The position numbers were made by a program, and so were the translations under genes. This document shows positions 1-7,305 of a stretch of DNA of 14,496 bases, piece by piece (within the stretch, counting starts at the first letter, position 1; each line of letters begins with the position of its first letter). Location: contig DHMO01000035.1 in the NCBI GenBank assembly GCA_002405835.1, forward strand, positions 26,520-41,015, given 5' to 3'. This stretch comes from Lentisphaeria bacterium UBA4640 (GTDB taxonomy: Bacteria > Verrucomicrobiota > Lentisphaeria > Victivallales > UBA1829). The notes beneath the pieces are model-generated. The model saw only the letters and a list, made by a program, of their open reading frames with translations. It was not told where the DNA came from and searched no databases.

Positions 1-2160
1 ATTGATCAGCGGTTCTGCGTTTTCCAGTTTTCGCAAGACGGATTCAAGCGCCGCTTTCCGGTCGGTCTTCAGCAATGTGTTAAGATCCGGAGTTCTTGCA
101 GCCGGCGGGAAGCGTTTGCGGAGAGATTCCACATACGGACGACGGTCCAGCAGTTCTATCAGAATGCTTGTGCGCAGTTCCGGAGCGGTGGTCAGCAGAA
201 ATTCAACAGCCTCTTTCCATTTTGGAGACTGATTCCGGAAGGCTGTTTGTATGCGGATCAGTTGTGTTGCTGCAAGCTGACGGTAGATCAGCGGCAGGGT
301 TTTGTCGGAAAAGACTGCTCCTGCAAGCGAGTTGACTGCCGCGTAATCCTGAAGGATGAATGCGAATGCCGCCAGATTCAGACGCTCTTCCGGTGTGACC
401 GGTTTTACGGTTTTCATGATTTCCCGTGCGGCGTCCTTGTTGCCGGTTCTCAGCAGGAAATATATTTTCAGAAGCGGAGGCAGATCGAACGTGGCGGATT
501 TTGCCAGAAGTTCTTTCATTTTGCTTTCATTCCGCTTGTCCATGTAGTAATCAAATCCATTTGTTGAACCGAATCCGGCAAGGGCGGAGGGCAGTATGTG
601 CGAGCCACCTGTTTGACGCAGGCAAGAGACAGCATCGAATAGAGTGTTGACGCTGAACCCGATGTACCAGCCGGGAGAAGAGACGAACATGAGACGCTGC
701 GGCTCGTTCAGCCGGTCCCGGAGGAGTTCTGTGAACTGTTCCGGCGTTTGAGCGGCTCCTATGAGGTATGACTGCATGTTCTGAAAAAGAGTTTCCTCCG
801 GAAGAGTTCTTTTCCGGTTTTTCAGAACTCGGTAAAAGACCGGAGCCAGGACCGGATCCGAAAAGAATGTCAGGAATTCCAGAGTTTTCTCTTCGCTGAA
901 ATATTTGAAAATCAGCTTTTCTTTTTCGTCCGCCGGAAGTTCGGAAGCGGACCAGTATTTAAGGTGCTCGGATGATACAATCTTTTCCCGCAGACACTGT
1001 TCGGCCAAGGAAAGAAGCTCTTTTTTATCCAGCGGAAGCGGCACTTTCCGGCACATGAGCATGAACAGTGTTTCTCCGCGGGAGAGCTCTTCGCCTTTGC
1101 GCAGTTTTTCCCTCAGTTTCCGGAAGTTTTCGCTTGTGTTTTGCGGGGAGAGAAAAAGTTCCGGCTCGAGCCAGCCGTTGCGTTTCAGTATACGGCAGAT
1201 CTTTGCGCGATCCGGATCCTTGATAAGAGCGGGGAAAATAATGTTGAGCATTTCCCAGTTGGAGCCATAGACATTTTCCAGATCATTCCGGTAGCGTTGA
1301 TACAGGTTATCTTTTCCGACAGTCCATGTGCCTGAAGATTCCCTGCGGACTGTTTGGAATAAAATGTTATAGAAAAATCGTTCGTTGAACGAGCCTTTGA
1401 AACGGTCGATTTGCAGCTGTCCGCCCTTGTCCAGCGTATCGAATGCCTCTTCATTGCGTTCAAGGCGGAGCAGGGCAACGCCGCGCAGAAAAGCTGCATC
1501 ACCGGATGTTTCTCCTTCCAGTTCCCTGAGAGCTTCCTGCGGACGTTTCATCCGGAGGAAAAGAGCCGCTCTGGCGAGTTTCGCTTCCGGCGAGCGCAGG
1601 CATTCGCGCGATTCGGCAATGAGTTTTTCCAGCTCCGTTTCCTTCGCATAAAGAAGTTTCCATGCGGCGAGCAGACGGAATGTCTCCAGTTCTTTTTTGC
1701 GTTTCCACGCGGTCTGGAGGAAATTTTGCGCGTCTTTTAAGCGGTCCTGCCGGATTGCAACTACTGCGTGCAAGCGGAGCATGACGGGGGAGAGCGCCAT
1801 CTTGTTTTGCGGAAGAGACTGTTTTGAGGGGCTGGGAATGTTTTGAAGCAGGAGCGGGTAAAGCGGCGACTGCGGATTCTGATATGCAAGTTCCTGCAGT
1901 GTAAACCGAATGTACCTGCTCCGCAGAAAAGCGGCTTGTGTTGCGGGCGTCAGATGCGGTTTGAGAGCTTCATACCGGGCATCATCGTCGGGCAGCTGTT
2001 CGAGAATGCTTTTCAGCTTGCAGATGAAATTTTTCCCGTCCACGGAATCGTTTATCAAATCCTCGATGGCTTGTTGTGCCGGGCGGTCCGTTTCCGCGGC
2101 ATGCAGAGCTACCGTGCATGATGCGGCGAGAATGAGCAATGACAGAATTTGTATTTTCAT
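1..2160 (-). CDS. Large secreted helical/TPR-like protein of unknown function (3' end outside window)
   Basis: I read this frame codon by codon from an ATG at 2160 down to base 1: 720 codons with no stop, so the gene leaves the window still open. A TGA in the same frame at 2202-2200 lies just upstream and no other ATG intervenes, which fixes the start. The N-terminus is a signal peptide: MKIQ, a hydrophobic core of about 14 residues, and a likely cleavage after LHA at residue 21. The Cys at 15 is not in a convincing lipobox. The mature part is Leu/Glu/Lys/Arg-rich and mostly helical. Residues about 180-245 look like TPR or other alpha-solenoid repeats (ALFLRMKRPQEALRELEG, then FLRGVALLRLERNEEAFDTL). 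No catalytic motif was recognised. A periplasmic or envelope scaffold is the likely role by inference. It is divergent from the Hcp operon and has its own promoter candidate at 2190-2218. The ribosome binding site is weak (GCGGATAATT before ATG). Confidence 0.82.
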   Translation of the reverse strand, partial: MKIQILSLLILAASCTVALHAAETDRPAQQAIEDLINDSVDGKNFICKLKSILEQLPDDDARYEALKPHLTPATQAAFLRSRYIRFTLQELAYQNPQSPLYPLLLQNIPSPSKQSLPQNKMALSPVMLRLHAVVAIRQDRLKDAQNFLQTAWKRKKELETFRLLAAWKLLYAKETELEKLIAESRECLRSPEAKLARAALFLRMKRPQEALRELEGETSGDAAFLRGVALLRLERNEEAFDTLDKGGQLQIDRFKGSFNERFFYNILFQTVRRESSGTWTVGKDNLYQRYRNDLENVYGSNWEMLNIIFPALIKDPDRAKICRILKRNGWLEPELFLSPQNTSENFRKLREKLRKGEELSRGETLFMLMCRKVPLPLDKKELLSLAEQCLREKIVSSEHLKYWSASELPADEKEKLIFKYFSEEKTLEFLTFFSDPVLAPVFYRVLKNRKRTLPEETLFQNMQSYLIGAAQTPEQFTELLRDRLNEPQRLMFVSSPGWYIGFSVNTLFDAVSCLRQTGGSHILPSALAGFGSTNGFDYYMDKRNESKMKELLAKSATFDLPPLLKIYFLLRTGNKDAAREIMKTVKPVTPEERLNLAAFAFILQDYAAVNSLAGAVFSDKTLPLIYRQLAATQLIRIQTAFRNQSPKWKEAVEFLLTTAPELRTSILIELLDRRPYVESLRKRFPPAARTPDLNTLLKTDRKAALESVLRKLENAEPLIN

Positions 2161-2189
2161 AATTATCCGCTTTCTGTTTATTCGGAGAA

Positions 2190-2218
2190 AGTATAGGTGT
2201 CATATATGGGAAATTCAA
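2190..2218 (-). promoter_or_regulatory. Promoter candidate for the 1-2160 gene
   Basis: Read on the minus strand, TTGAAT (2218-2213) and TATACT (2195-2190) are separated by exactly 17 bp, and the start codon follows about 30 bp after the -10. A short palindrome TTCAA-GT-TTGAA (2214-2225) overlaps the -35 and could be an operator, but its 5-bp arms can occur by chance in AT-rich DNA. Confidence 0.5.
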
Positions 2219-2292
2219 GTTTGAAATGATAGAAATTCAGAAAAACTTTTCAAGATTTTTTTGCGTAACTTTTGCAATATCCCGGGTTTGTC

Positions 2293-2312
2293 CGGAAAAA
2301 ATCATTTTTCCG
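2293..2312. promoter_or_regulatory. Perfect 20-bp inverted repeat, candidate operator of the Hcp operon
   Basis: The sequence is CGGAAAAA-ATCA-TTTTTCCG: perfect 8-bp arms around a 4-bp centre. It sits in the divergent intergenic region and ends one base before the -35 of the plus-strand promoter at 2314. No gene ends here, so a terminator is unlikely. Its centre lies about 46 bp before the predicted transcription start, close to where a class II CRP/FNR-type activator binds. Hcp genes in many anaerobes are controlled by CRP/FNR-family HcpR, but this repeat does not match an FNR box (TTGAT-N4-ATCAA). The regulator's identity is unknown. Confidence 0.45.
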
Positions 2313-2313
2313 C

Positions 2314-2342
2314 TTGCATTTGTCGGAAGCGGATGTTATATT
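2314..2342 (+). promoter_or_regulatory. Promoter candidate of the Hcp operon
   Basis: TTGCAT (2314-2319), a 17-bp spacer and TATATT (2337-2342) give a plausible housekeeping promoter 55 bp before the first start codon. The -10 matches 5 of 6 consensus bases and the -35 only 3 of 6, which would suit activator dependence and the adjacent inverted repeat. Confidence 0.5.
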
Positions 2343-2396
2343 CATGGAAGAGCCGACTGAAGGCACAACATTCAAAGTTCAAAAGGGGGGAAAACT

Positions 2397-2738
2397 ATGA
2401 ACTACCAGAATGCAAAACTGCCGGGCGGAGCGGAATTCGCTTCGCTGACGCCGCTGATGACGGATGAAAACGTCCTCAAGCCAATCCTCAAAAAACACAT
2501 GGCGCCGAAAGGCAAATGCGGGTATCTCATCGTGACGAAAGGCAAACTGAAATTCGTCTGGGAAGATACCGGAGAAGAACTCGATGCCGATCCGGAACAT
2601 CCCGTTGTCATCTGGCCCGAACGGTATCACCATGTGAAAATTACCGGACCCGTAGAATTCAAAGTCGAATTCTACAAAGTCCCGACAACCCTTACACCGG
2701 ATCCGAATGCGGTCCGTCCGGGCGAACAGTTCCTCTGA
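2397..2738 (+). CDS. YeaR/TehB-like DUF1971 small cupin protein
   Basis: This is a 113-residue soluble protein resembling the DUF1971 (TehB/YeaR-like) fold, a single cupin-like beta barrel. The alignment by eye to E. coli YeaR runs through LKKHMAPKGKCGYLIVTKG (about 31-49), the acidic strand region, VVIWPERYHHVKITGP (70-85) and VEFYKV. Conserved-looking polar residues include H34, the H78-H79 pair and E91. In enterobacteria yeaR-yoaG is induced by nitrate and nitric oxide, and the family's biochemical activity is not established. As first gene of an operon with hcp, it is probably a nitrosative-stress protein (inference). The ATG is preceded by a strong G-rich ribosome binding site, AAAAGGGGGG with a 6-nt gap. 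The next gene begins 25 nt downstream. Family assignment is fairly secure; function is not. Confidence 0.82.
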   Translation: MNYQNAKLPGGAEFASLTPLMTDENVLKPILKKHMAPKGKCGYLIVTKGKLKFVWEDTGEELDADPEHPVVIWPERYHHVKITGPVEFKVEFYKVPTTLTPDPNAVRPGEQFL

Positions 2739-2763
2739 TCCGCCCGTGTTCAGGAGGAATTTT

Positions 2764-3579
2764 ATGAAACGCAAAATCATCGAAATCGATACTGACCGCT
2801 GCAACGGCTGCGGCAACTGCATCCCGAACTGCGCCGAAGGCGCTCTGCAGCTCATCGACGGAAAGGCGCGGCTTATCAGCGACCTCTTCTGCGACGGGCT
2901 TGGCGCGTGCATCGGAAAGTGTCCGACCGGTGCGATGCGCGTCGTCGAGCGCGAAGCGGTTCCGTATGATGAACGCCGCGTCATGGAGAACATCGTCAAA
3001 CAGGGCGCAGCAACGACCCGGGCGCATCTGATTCACCTGAAAGATCACGGCGAAACGCGTCTGCTTTCCGAAGCTGTGACCTGGCTGAAGGAGAACGGAT
3101 ACGAAGTTCCCGAGCTGGAACACGTCAGGCCGATGGCCTGCGGCTGTTCCGGTTCGCTCGCAAAACGGATTGCCGCGGCGTCGAAGAAGGTGGTCGTCGC
3201 GGGGGCGTCGGCCCTGCGCCAGTGGCCGGTTCAGCTCAAACTGCTGAATCCCGCAGCGGCGTATTTCGACAATGCCGATCTGCTTGTTTCCGCGGATTGC
3301 GTCGCTCATGCGTATGGAGGATTCCACAAGGAACTGCTGGAAGGACGCATTCTCATTATCTTCTGTCCGAAGCTGGACAGTGATCTGGACGGCTATGTGG
3401 AGAAGCTGGCGGAAATATTCCGTCTGCATGACATCCGTTCCGTCACCGTTGCGCGGATGGAAGTCCCGTGCTGCGGCGGAACGGTTGCTATTGTGGAAAA
3501 GGCGCTTGAGCTCGCCGGAAAAGAGAAAAAACTGAAAGTGAATATTGTCGGAATCGACGGCAGTATGCAAACCGAATAA
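2764..3579 (+). CDS. Dicluster [4Fe-4S] ferredoxin with Cys-containing C-terminal domain, candidate Hcp electron donor
   Basis: The start is the ATG at 2764, with AGGAGG 6 nt upstream. An upstream ATG at 2707 in this frame lies inside the previous gene and has no ribosome site. The 271-residue product opens with two iron-sulfur motifs: C13-x2-C16-x2-C19-x3-C23, then C43-x5-C49-x3-C53-P, the second with a longer first spacing than classical CxxCxxC. Residues about 85-271 form a second domain with further cysteines: CGC at 126-128, C179 in ADCVAHAYGGFH, C201 in IIFCPKLD, and C236-C237 in EVPCCGG. I recognise this architecture from anaerobe 4Fe-4S dicluster proteins, often annotated only as ferredoxin. 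The CCGG motif recalls the cysteine-rich domain of heterodisulfide-reductase subunits, but one CCG motif does not prove homology. Placement directly before hcp suggests it passes electrons to Hcp in place of the Hcr reductase of enterobacteria. Confidence 0.88.
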   Translation: MKRKIIEIDTDRCNGCGNCIPNCAEGALQLIDGKARLISDLFCDGLGACIGKCPTGAMRVVEREAVPYDERRVMENIVKQGAATTRAHLIHLKDHGETRLLSEAVTWLKENGYEVPELEHVRPMACGCSGSLAKRIAAASKKVVVAGASALRQWPVQLKLLNPAAAYFDNADLLVSADCVAHAYGGFHKELLEGRILIIFCPKLDSDLDGYVEKLAEIFRLHDIRSVTVARMEVPCCGGTVAIVEKALELAGKEKKLKVNIVGIDGSMQTE

Positions 3580-3614
3580 AAAACGGAAAAATTGAAACAG
3601 AGGGGGGGAACATC

Positions 3615-5153
3615 ATGAGTATGTTCTGTTTTCAATGTCAGGAAACGGCCCGGAATCAGGGCTGCACCGTGCGCGGAGTCTGCGGCAAGGCTCCGGAAAC
3701 CGCAAACAAAATGGATGAACTCATTCAGCAGCTGAAAATTCTGGCGCAGACAAAGCCGCCGACCCGTGCGCTCGGTCTCTTTGTCACTCAATCGCTGTTC
3801 ATGACGATCACGAATGCGAACTTTGACATTGCCCGTATTGAAGCTCAGCTCCGCCGGGCGAAAGAGCTGACCGGGGAAACTTCCGCGACCGCTCCGCTCG
3901 GTGTGCTTTCGTGCGAAAACGAAGACGTCCGTTCCCTGAGGGAGCTGTTGACCTACGGGCTCAAAGGCATTTCCGCCTACGCAGACCATGCCGCCATGCT
4001 CGGACGTGAGGATGATGAGATTTACGCATTTATCTTCAAGGCTCTTGCCGCGACGGCGCACGATCTTTCGGCGGATGAGCTGACTGCGCTCGTTCTGGAA
4101 TGCGGCGGCACAGCCGTCAAGACAATGGCTCTGCTCGACGCCGCGAACACCGGAGCATACGGAAAGCCGGAGATTACAAAGGTGAAAACCGGAGTCGGCA
4201 AACGTCCGGGAATCCTGATTTCCGGACACGACCTGCGCGATCTGAAAGATCTGCTGGAACAGACCAAAGACGCGGGAGTCGACGTTTACACTCATTCGGA
4301 AATGCTTCCGGCGAATTCATATCCGGAGTTCAAAAAGTATCCGCATCTGCACGGCAACTACGGAAATGCGTGGCATCTTCAGAACAGGGAGTTCACCAGC
4401 TTCAACGGTCCGATCCTGATGACAACCAACTGCATCACGCCTGTTCAGGATTCTTACCGCGACCGGATTTTCACGACCGGCATGGCGGGATATCCGGGCG
4501 TGCCGCATATCCCGGACCGTGTCAACGGCCGTCCGAAAGATTTCTCCGCAATCATTGAACTTGCGAAGAAGTGTCCGCCGCCGTCTCCGCTGGAAGACGG
4601 GGAGATTGTCGCCGGATTTGCCCACGATCAGGTGTTTGCTCTTGCAGACAAAGTTGTTGAAGCGGTGAAGTCCGGCGCGATCCGCCGTTTCATCGTGATG
4701 GCGGGCTGCGACGGGCGCCACGCCTCCCGGCAGTATTACACCGACGTTGCGGAAAGTCTTCCGGAAGGAACGGTGATTCTGACAGCCGGTTGTGCGAAAT
4801 ACCGTTACAACAAACTGAAACTTGGCGACATCGGCGGCATTCCGCGCGTTCTGGACGCCGGACAGTGCAACGACAGCTACAGTCTGGCCCTGATAGCCCT
4901 GAAACTGAAGGAGGCGTTCGGGCTGGAGGATGTGAACCGTCTTCCGCTCTCGTTTGACATCGCGTGGTACGAGCAGAAAGCTGTTGCGGTTCTTCTCGCG
5001 CTGCTTGCGCTCGGATTCAAAAACATCCGTCTCGGACCGACGCTTCCCGCGTTCCTTTCGCCGGGTGTCGCGAAGGTTCTTGTCGAGATATTCGGCATCA
5101 AAGGCATAACGTCGCCGGAATCCGACGTGGCGTCGATGATGGCTGGCAAGTAA
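3615..5153 (+). CDS. hcp: Hybrid cluster protein (hydroxylamine/NO reductase)
   Basis: This is a 512-residue Hcp. The N-terminal Cys motif is C5-x2-C8-x8-C17-x5-C23, the short-spaced class I pattern of strict anaerobes rather than the wide class II pattern of E. coli. All expected ligands of the hybrid 4Fe-2S-2O cluster are visible: H205 (GHDL), E229 (HSEML), C273 (TTNC), C365 (MAGCDGR, the persulfide position), C393 (TAGCAKYR), C418 (AGQCND), E453 and K455 (WYEQK). Their spacing matches the Desulfovibrio protein residue for residue except for a 2-residue shortening between C273 and C365. The protein is somewhat shorter than Desulfovibrio Hcp (about 550), mostly in the N-terminal half. The family reduces hydroxylamine in vitro and is regarded as a high-affinity NO reductase in vivo. 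The start is preceded by AGGGGGGG with a short gap. No hcr follows; flanking ferredoxin and rubredoxin genes may supply electrons. Confidence 0.97.
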   Translation: MSMFCFQCQETARNQGCTVRGVCGKAPETANKMDELIQQLKILAQTKPPTRALGLFVTQSLFMTITNANFDIARIEAQLRRAKELTGETSATAPLGVLSCENEDVRSLRELLTYGLKGISAYADHAAMLGREDDEIYAFIFKALAATAHDLSADELTALVLECGGTAVKTMALLDAANTGAYGKPEITKVKTGVGKRPGILISGHDLRDLKDLLEQTKDAGVDVYTHSEMLPANSYPEFKKYPHLHGNYGNAWHLQNREFTSFNGPILMTTNCITPVQDSYRDRIFTTGMAGYPGVPHIPDRVNGRPKDFSAIIELAKKCPPPSPLEDGEIVAGFAHDQVFALADKVVEAVKSGAIRRFIVMAGCDGRHASRQYYTDVAESLPEGTVILTAGCAKYRYNKLKLGDIGGIPRVLDAGQCNDSYSLALIALKLKEAFGLEDVNRLPLSFDIAWYEQKAVAVLLALLALGFKNIRLGPTLPAFLSPGVAKVLVEIFGIKGITSPESDVASMMAGK

Positions 5154-5183
5154 CCGGAATTTTTTCCAGGGGAGGGGGAAATC

Positions 5184-5414
5184 ATGAGTGCATACGAGTG
5201 TTCAAAGTGCGGATTTTGCGCTCCGCATCCGGAATCGGATTCTGAATTTGAAGCAGAGTCCGATTTTCCCGGAGAACCGAACGAAGTGTTCTACAATCAC
5301 ACAGAAAACCGCTCGACGATGGGCGCAACCTTCGAAGAGCTTCCCGCAGCATGGCATTGTCCTCAATGCGGCGCCGGCAAAGAGTGTTTCAAACTCTCCG
5401 GTGAACAGAAGTGA
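5184..5414 (+). CDS. Rubredoxin-like protein with acidic insert
   Basis: This 76-residue protein has both rubredoxin iron-binding knuckles: YECSKCGF (C6, C9) and WHCPQCGAGKECF (C59, C62), with the typical rubredoxin stretch TFEELPAAW directly before the second. Canonical rubredoxins have about 29 residues between the two pairs; here there are 49, so roughly 20 residues are inserted, rich in Glu, Asp and Ser (about 14-35). Two extra cysteines, C12 and C68, are not standard ligands. It binds a single FeS4 iron and transfers electrons by family knowledge. As last gene of the operon, 30 nt after hcp and with a strong GGAGGGGG ribosome site, it is a likely electron carrier for Hcp or an associated reductase. 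The gene ends only 4 nt before the convergent gene, with no clear terminator. Confidence 0.88.
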   Translation: MSAYECSKCGFCAPHPESDSEFEAESDFPGEPNEVFYNHTENRSTMGATFEELPAAWHCPQCGAGKECFKLSGEQK

Positions 5415-5418
5415 TTAA

Positions 5419-6819
5419 TTACTGATTACCGCCTCTCAACCTGTGCAGGTATTTTGCTGTGCGCTCCATCTGCGCCGGCATGGTTGCCGGCCGGCAGTCG
5501 AACGCCGGAGCGTTTACCGCTTCCCGGAATGCGGGAAGGCGCAGGTTGAGCGGGCGGTTTATCCCGTCTTCTACAGTAACAGGGTAGCTGTCAACATAGG
5601 AAAAAAGGTGGATTGCGGTCATCAACGCCAGCAGAATGAATACCGGATTGAATTTCCATTGAAACACGCGCAGAGAATCTGCAAGGAAGACAAAGAATGG
5701 AAAGAGCAGGGCGCACATCGGCAGGAAGTAGTACGTTCTTGTCTCCAGAATTGCCGGATGCTTTGCATACATTGCAATGGAGCAGATGAGATATGCTCCG
5801 CCAATGTAGAGAATTGTGAGCGGAAACAGCCATTTCCCTGTTCTTTGTGCGCTTGCCACTGCACCGGAAAAAATCAGAATAATAAAGATGATTCCAACAG
5901 ACAACGCTGCGAATCCACTTCCTCTGTTCAGCATGTAACCGAGATTTGCAAGCAGGTATTCCGTTCCATTTAAAATTGTTTCCGGTTGAAACGTCAGGGG
6001 CATATTTTGCGTGGCAAACGATGGTATATATCCATTCCAATGCTGAATCAGAGCCGGTGCGATAAAGAGATTGTAAAGCGCGGCGAAAAAACATGCGCAA
6101 ATTCCCGCAATACCTGATGCGGTCAACGGCTGGCTGGAAAGAGCAAATTTCTTTTGAGCAAACATAAGCAGTCCGGTTCCGACCGTATAGAGCGAGACAA
6201 AGAAAAGTGCCTGTCTGTCAAAAAACGGAGCAAGCACAAGAGCTGCTGCGAGTCCGGCGAATGCTCCTGGTGCATATTTGATGTTGGTCTTCCGGAAAAG
6301 GAAAATGGTCAGGTAAATAATAAGTGTGAAAAGAAACGCGGTTCCGTGTTTTGCCGATCGGAAATACATATTTGCGGAAACGCAGGGAAGGAGTACGAAT
6401 GTCAGAGAGAAGATGGTCGCAAAATATCCTGGAAGCTGGGGGAACAATTTGCGGGTTCCATATTGCTGGACAAATACAGTCAATACCATTAGAAACCATT
6501 GACTGATTGAGTAGAAATGAACGGCTCCCAGTTTTGCGGACCATGCGATGAAACGGACATCCAAGAAATCGACAAGATAGCTCAATTCCCGTGCCTGGTA
6601 GTTGCCGAGATCTGTGTTGACCGGATCGAAAATAACAGCACCGAGCGGTTTCCCTGCCAGGTTCAGATAATGAGGAATGTAGCTGACCGTTTCAACATGA
6701 AACCCCCCTCCTGCGGAGAAAAGTGCTTCAAGCAGCAGAATTACGGCACAGAAAAAAGTTACGGTGAACGCATCCCATGCGAAGGGGAGAACCGGATGGC
6801 GGAAAAGATCATCTTTCAT
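5419..6819 (-). CDS. Polytopic membrane protein of unknown function (possibly glycosyltransferase-C-like)
   Basis: The 466-residue product is strongly hydrophobic with about 10-11 predicted membrane helices (roughly 14-35, 88-118, 132-153, 159-176, 184-200, 203-220, 232-256, 302-324, 330-351, 363-382, 390-408). Between the first two helices is a loop of about 50 residues with acidic positions and the stretch NYQARELSYLVDFLD. A large first loop with acidic residues is typical of GT-C glycosyltransferases and related polymer enzymes, but I cannot confirm this family. The C-terminal 55 residues are soluble and Arg/Pro-rich. The ATG overlaps the stop of the upstream gene (ATGA) and CAGGAG precedes it, so the two are translationally coupled. 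Lower GC and less biased codon use than the neighbouring carbohydrate genes are apparent by eye. Confidence 0.8.
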   Translation of the reverse strand: MKDDLFRHPVLPFAWDAFTVTFFCAVILLLEALFSAGGGFHVETVSYIPHYLNLAGKPLGAVIFDPVNTDLGNYQARELSYLVDFLDVRFIAWSAKLGAVHFYSISQWFLMVLTVFVQQYGTRKLFPQLPGYFATIFSLTFVLLPCVSANMYFRSAKHGTAFLFTLIIYLTIFLFRKTNIKYAPGAFAGLAAALVLAPFFDRQALFFVSLYTVGTGLLMFAQKKFALSSQPLTASGIAGICACFFAALYNLFIAPALIQHWNGYIPSFATQNMPLTFQPETILNGTEYLLANLGYMLNRGSGFAALSVGIIFIILIFSGAVASAQRTGKWLFPLTILYIGGAYLICSIAMYAKHPAILETRTYYFLPMCALLFPFFVFLADSLRVFQWKFNPVFILLALMTAIHLFSYVDSYPVTVEDGINRPLNLRLPAFREAVNAPAFDCRPATMPAQMERTAKYLHRLRGGNQ

Positions 6820-7283
6820 TGTTCGCTCTCCTGTTTTTGCATGGCATCTTTCCGTTTCTGCTGAAGGAGGAATATCAGGTCATTCCGGGCAGGGAAGGGC
6901 GGTTGTGCAAGAACTTGGTTCAGGGCTTTGGTATACCAGTAATCGGCGCGTGCGGTTGTTTTCTTTTCGCTGGAAGCCGCCAGAAAATCACCGTAAGCAA
7001 CTAGCACGGAAAAACGCTGAAGGTCGAGAGCTCCGTATCTGAGCCAATGTTCAGCTCGAATCCGGTCGCCATGCTGAGCGCAGTATGCAACTGTTTGAAT
7101 CAACGCTTTTTCATTTCCCCAGAAAGCCGCCATTGTCATGGCGTCATAAGCGTTCTGCTCCTGTTCCGCCTGTGACAATTGCGGCTCTGTTGCCGTGGAA
7201 GTATGTCTGCTTTGTATAAGCAGAAGCAATGGCGGAAGAAAAATGGCGCAGAATGCAATTATATAAATTATATTTTTCTTCAT
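6816..7283 (-). CDS. Small membrane-anchored, Sel1/TPR-like protein of unknown function
   Basis: The 155-residue product starts MKKNIIYIIAF and has one N-terminal membrane helix (about 4-23), then a hydrophilic periplasmic or cytosolic part rich in Ala, Gln and Glu. Residues about 60-130 contain helical pairs such as RAEHWLRYGALD and RADYWYTKALNQ that resemble Sel1/TPR repeats, but they are too few for a firm call. The start has AAGGAA 4 nt upstream. Its stop codon overlaps the next gene's start by 4 bp, so it probably works with that membrane protein, perhaps as an accessory subunit (inference). Confidence 0.75.
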   Translation of the reverse strand: MKKNIIYIIAFCAIFLPPLLLLIQSRHTSTATEPQLSQAEQEQNAYDAMTMAAFWGNEKALIQTVAYCAQHGDRIRAEHWLRYGALDLQRFSVLVAYGDFLAASSEKKTTARADYWYTKALNQVLAQPPFPARNDLIFLLQQKRKDAMQKQESEQ

Positions 7284-7305
7284 AATGTTCCTTATATTTT
7301 TTCAT

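Noticed and set aside
2692..3570. A 292-codon minus-strand open frame over the ferredoxin gene
   Set aside because: It is the antisense shadow of a gene with clear iron-sulfur motifs and a good ribosome site.
5188..5418. A 76-codon plus-strand open frame overlapping the rubredoxin gene
   Set aside because: It lacks any motif and a fitting ribosome site, while the other frame encodes both rubredoxin knuckles.
5439..5450. Palindrome ACCTG-TG-CAGGT at the convergent gene ends, considered as a shared terminator
   Set aside because: A 2-nt loop is too small for a stable hairpin, it lies within coding sequence and there is no proper T-tract.
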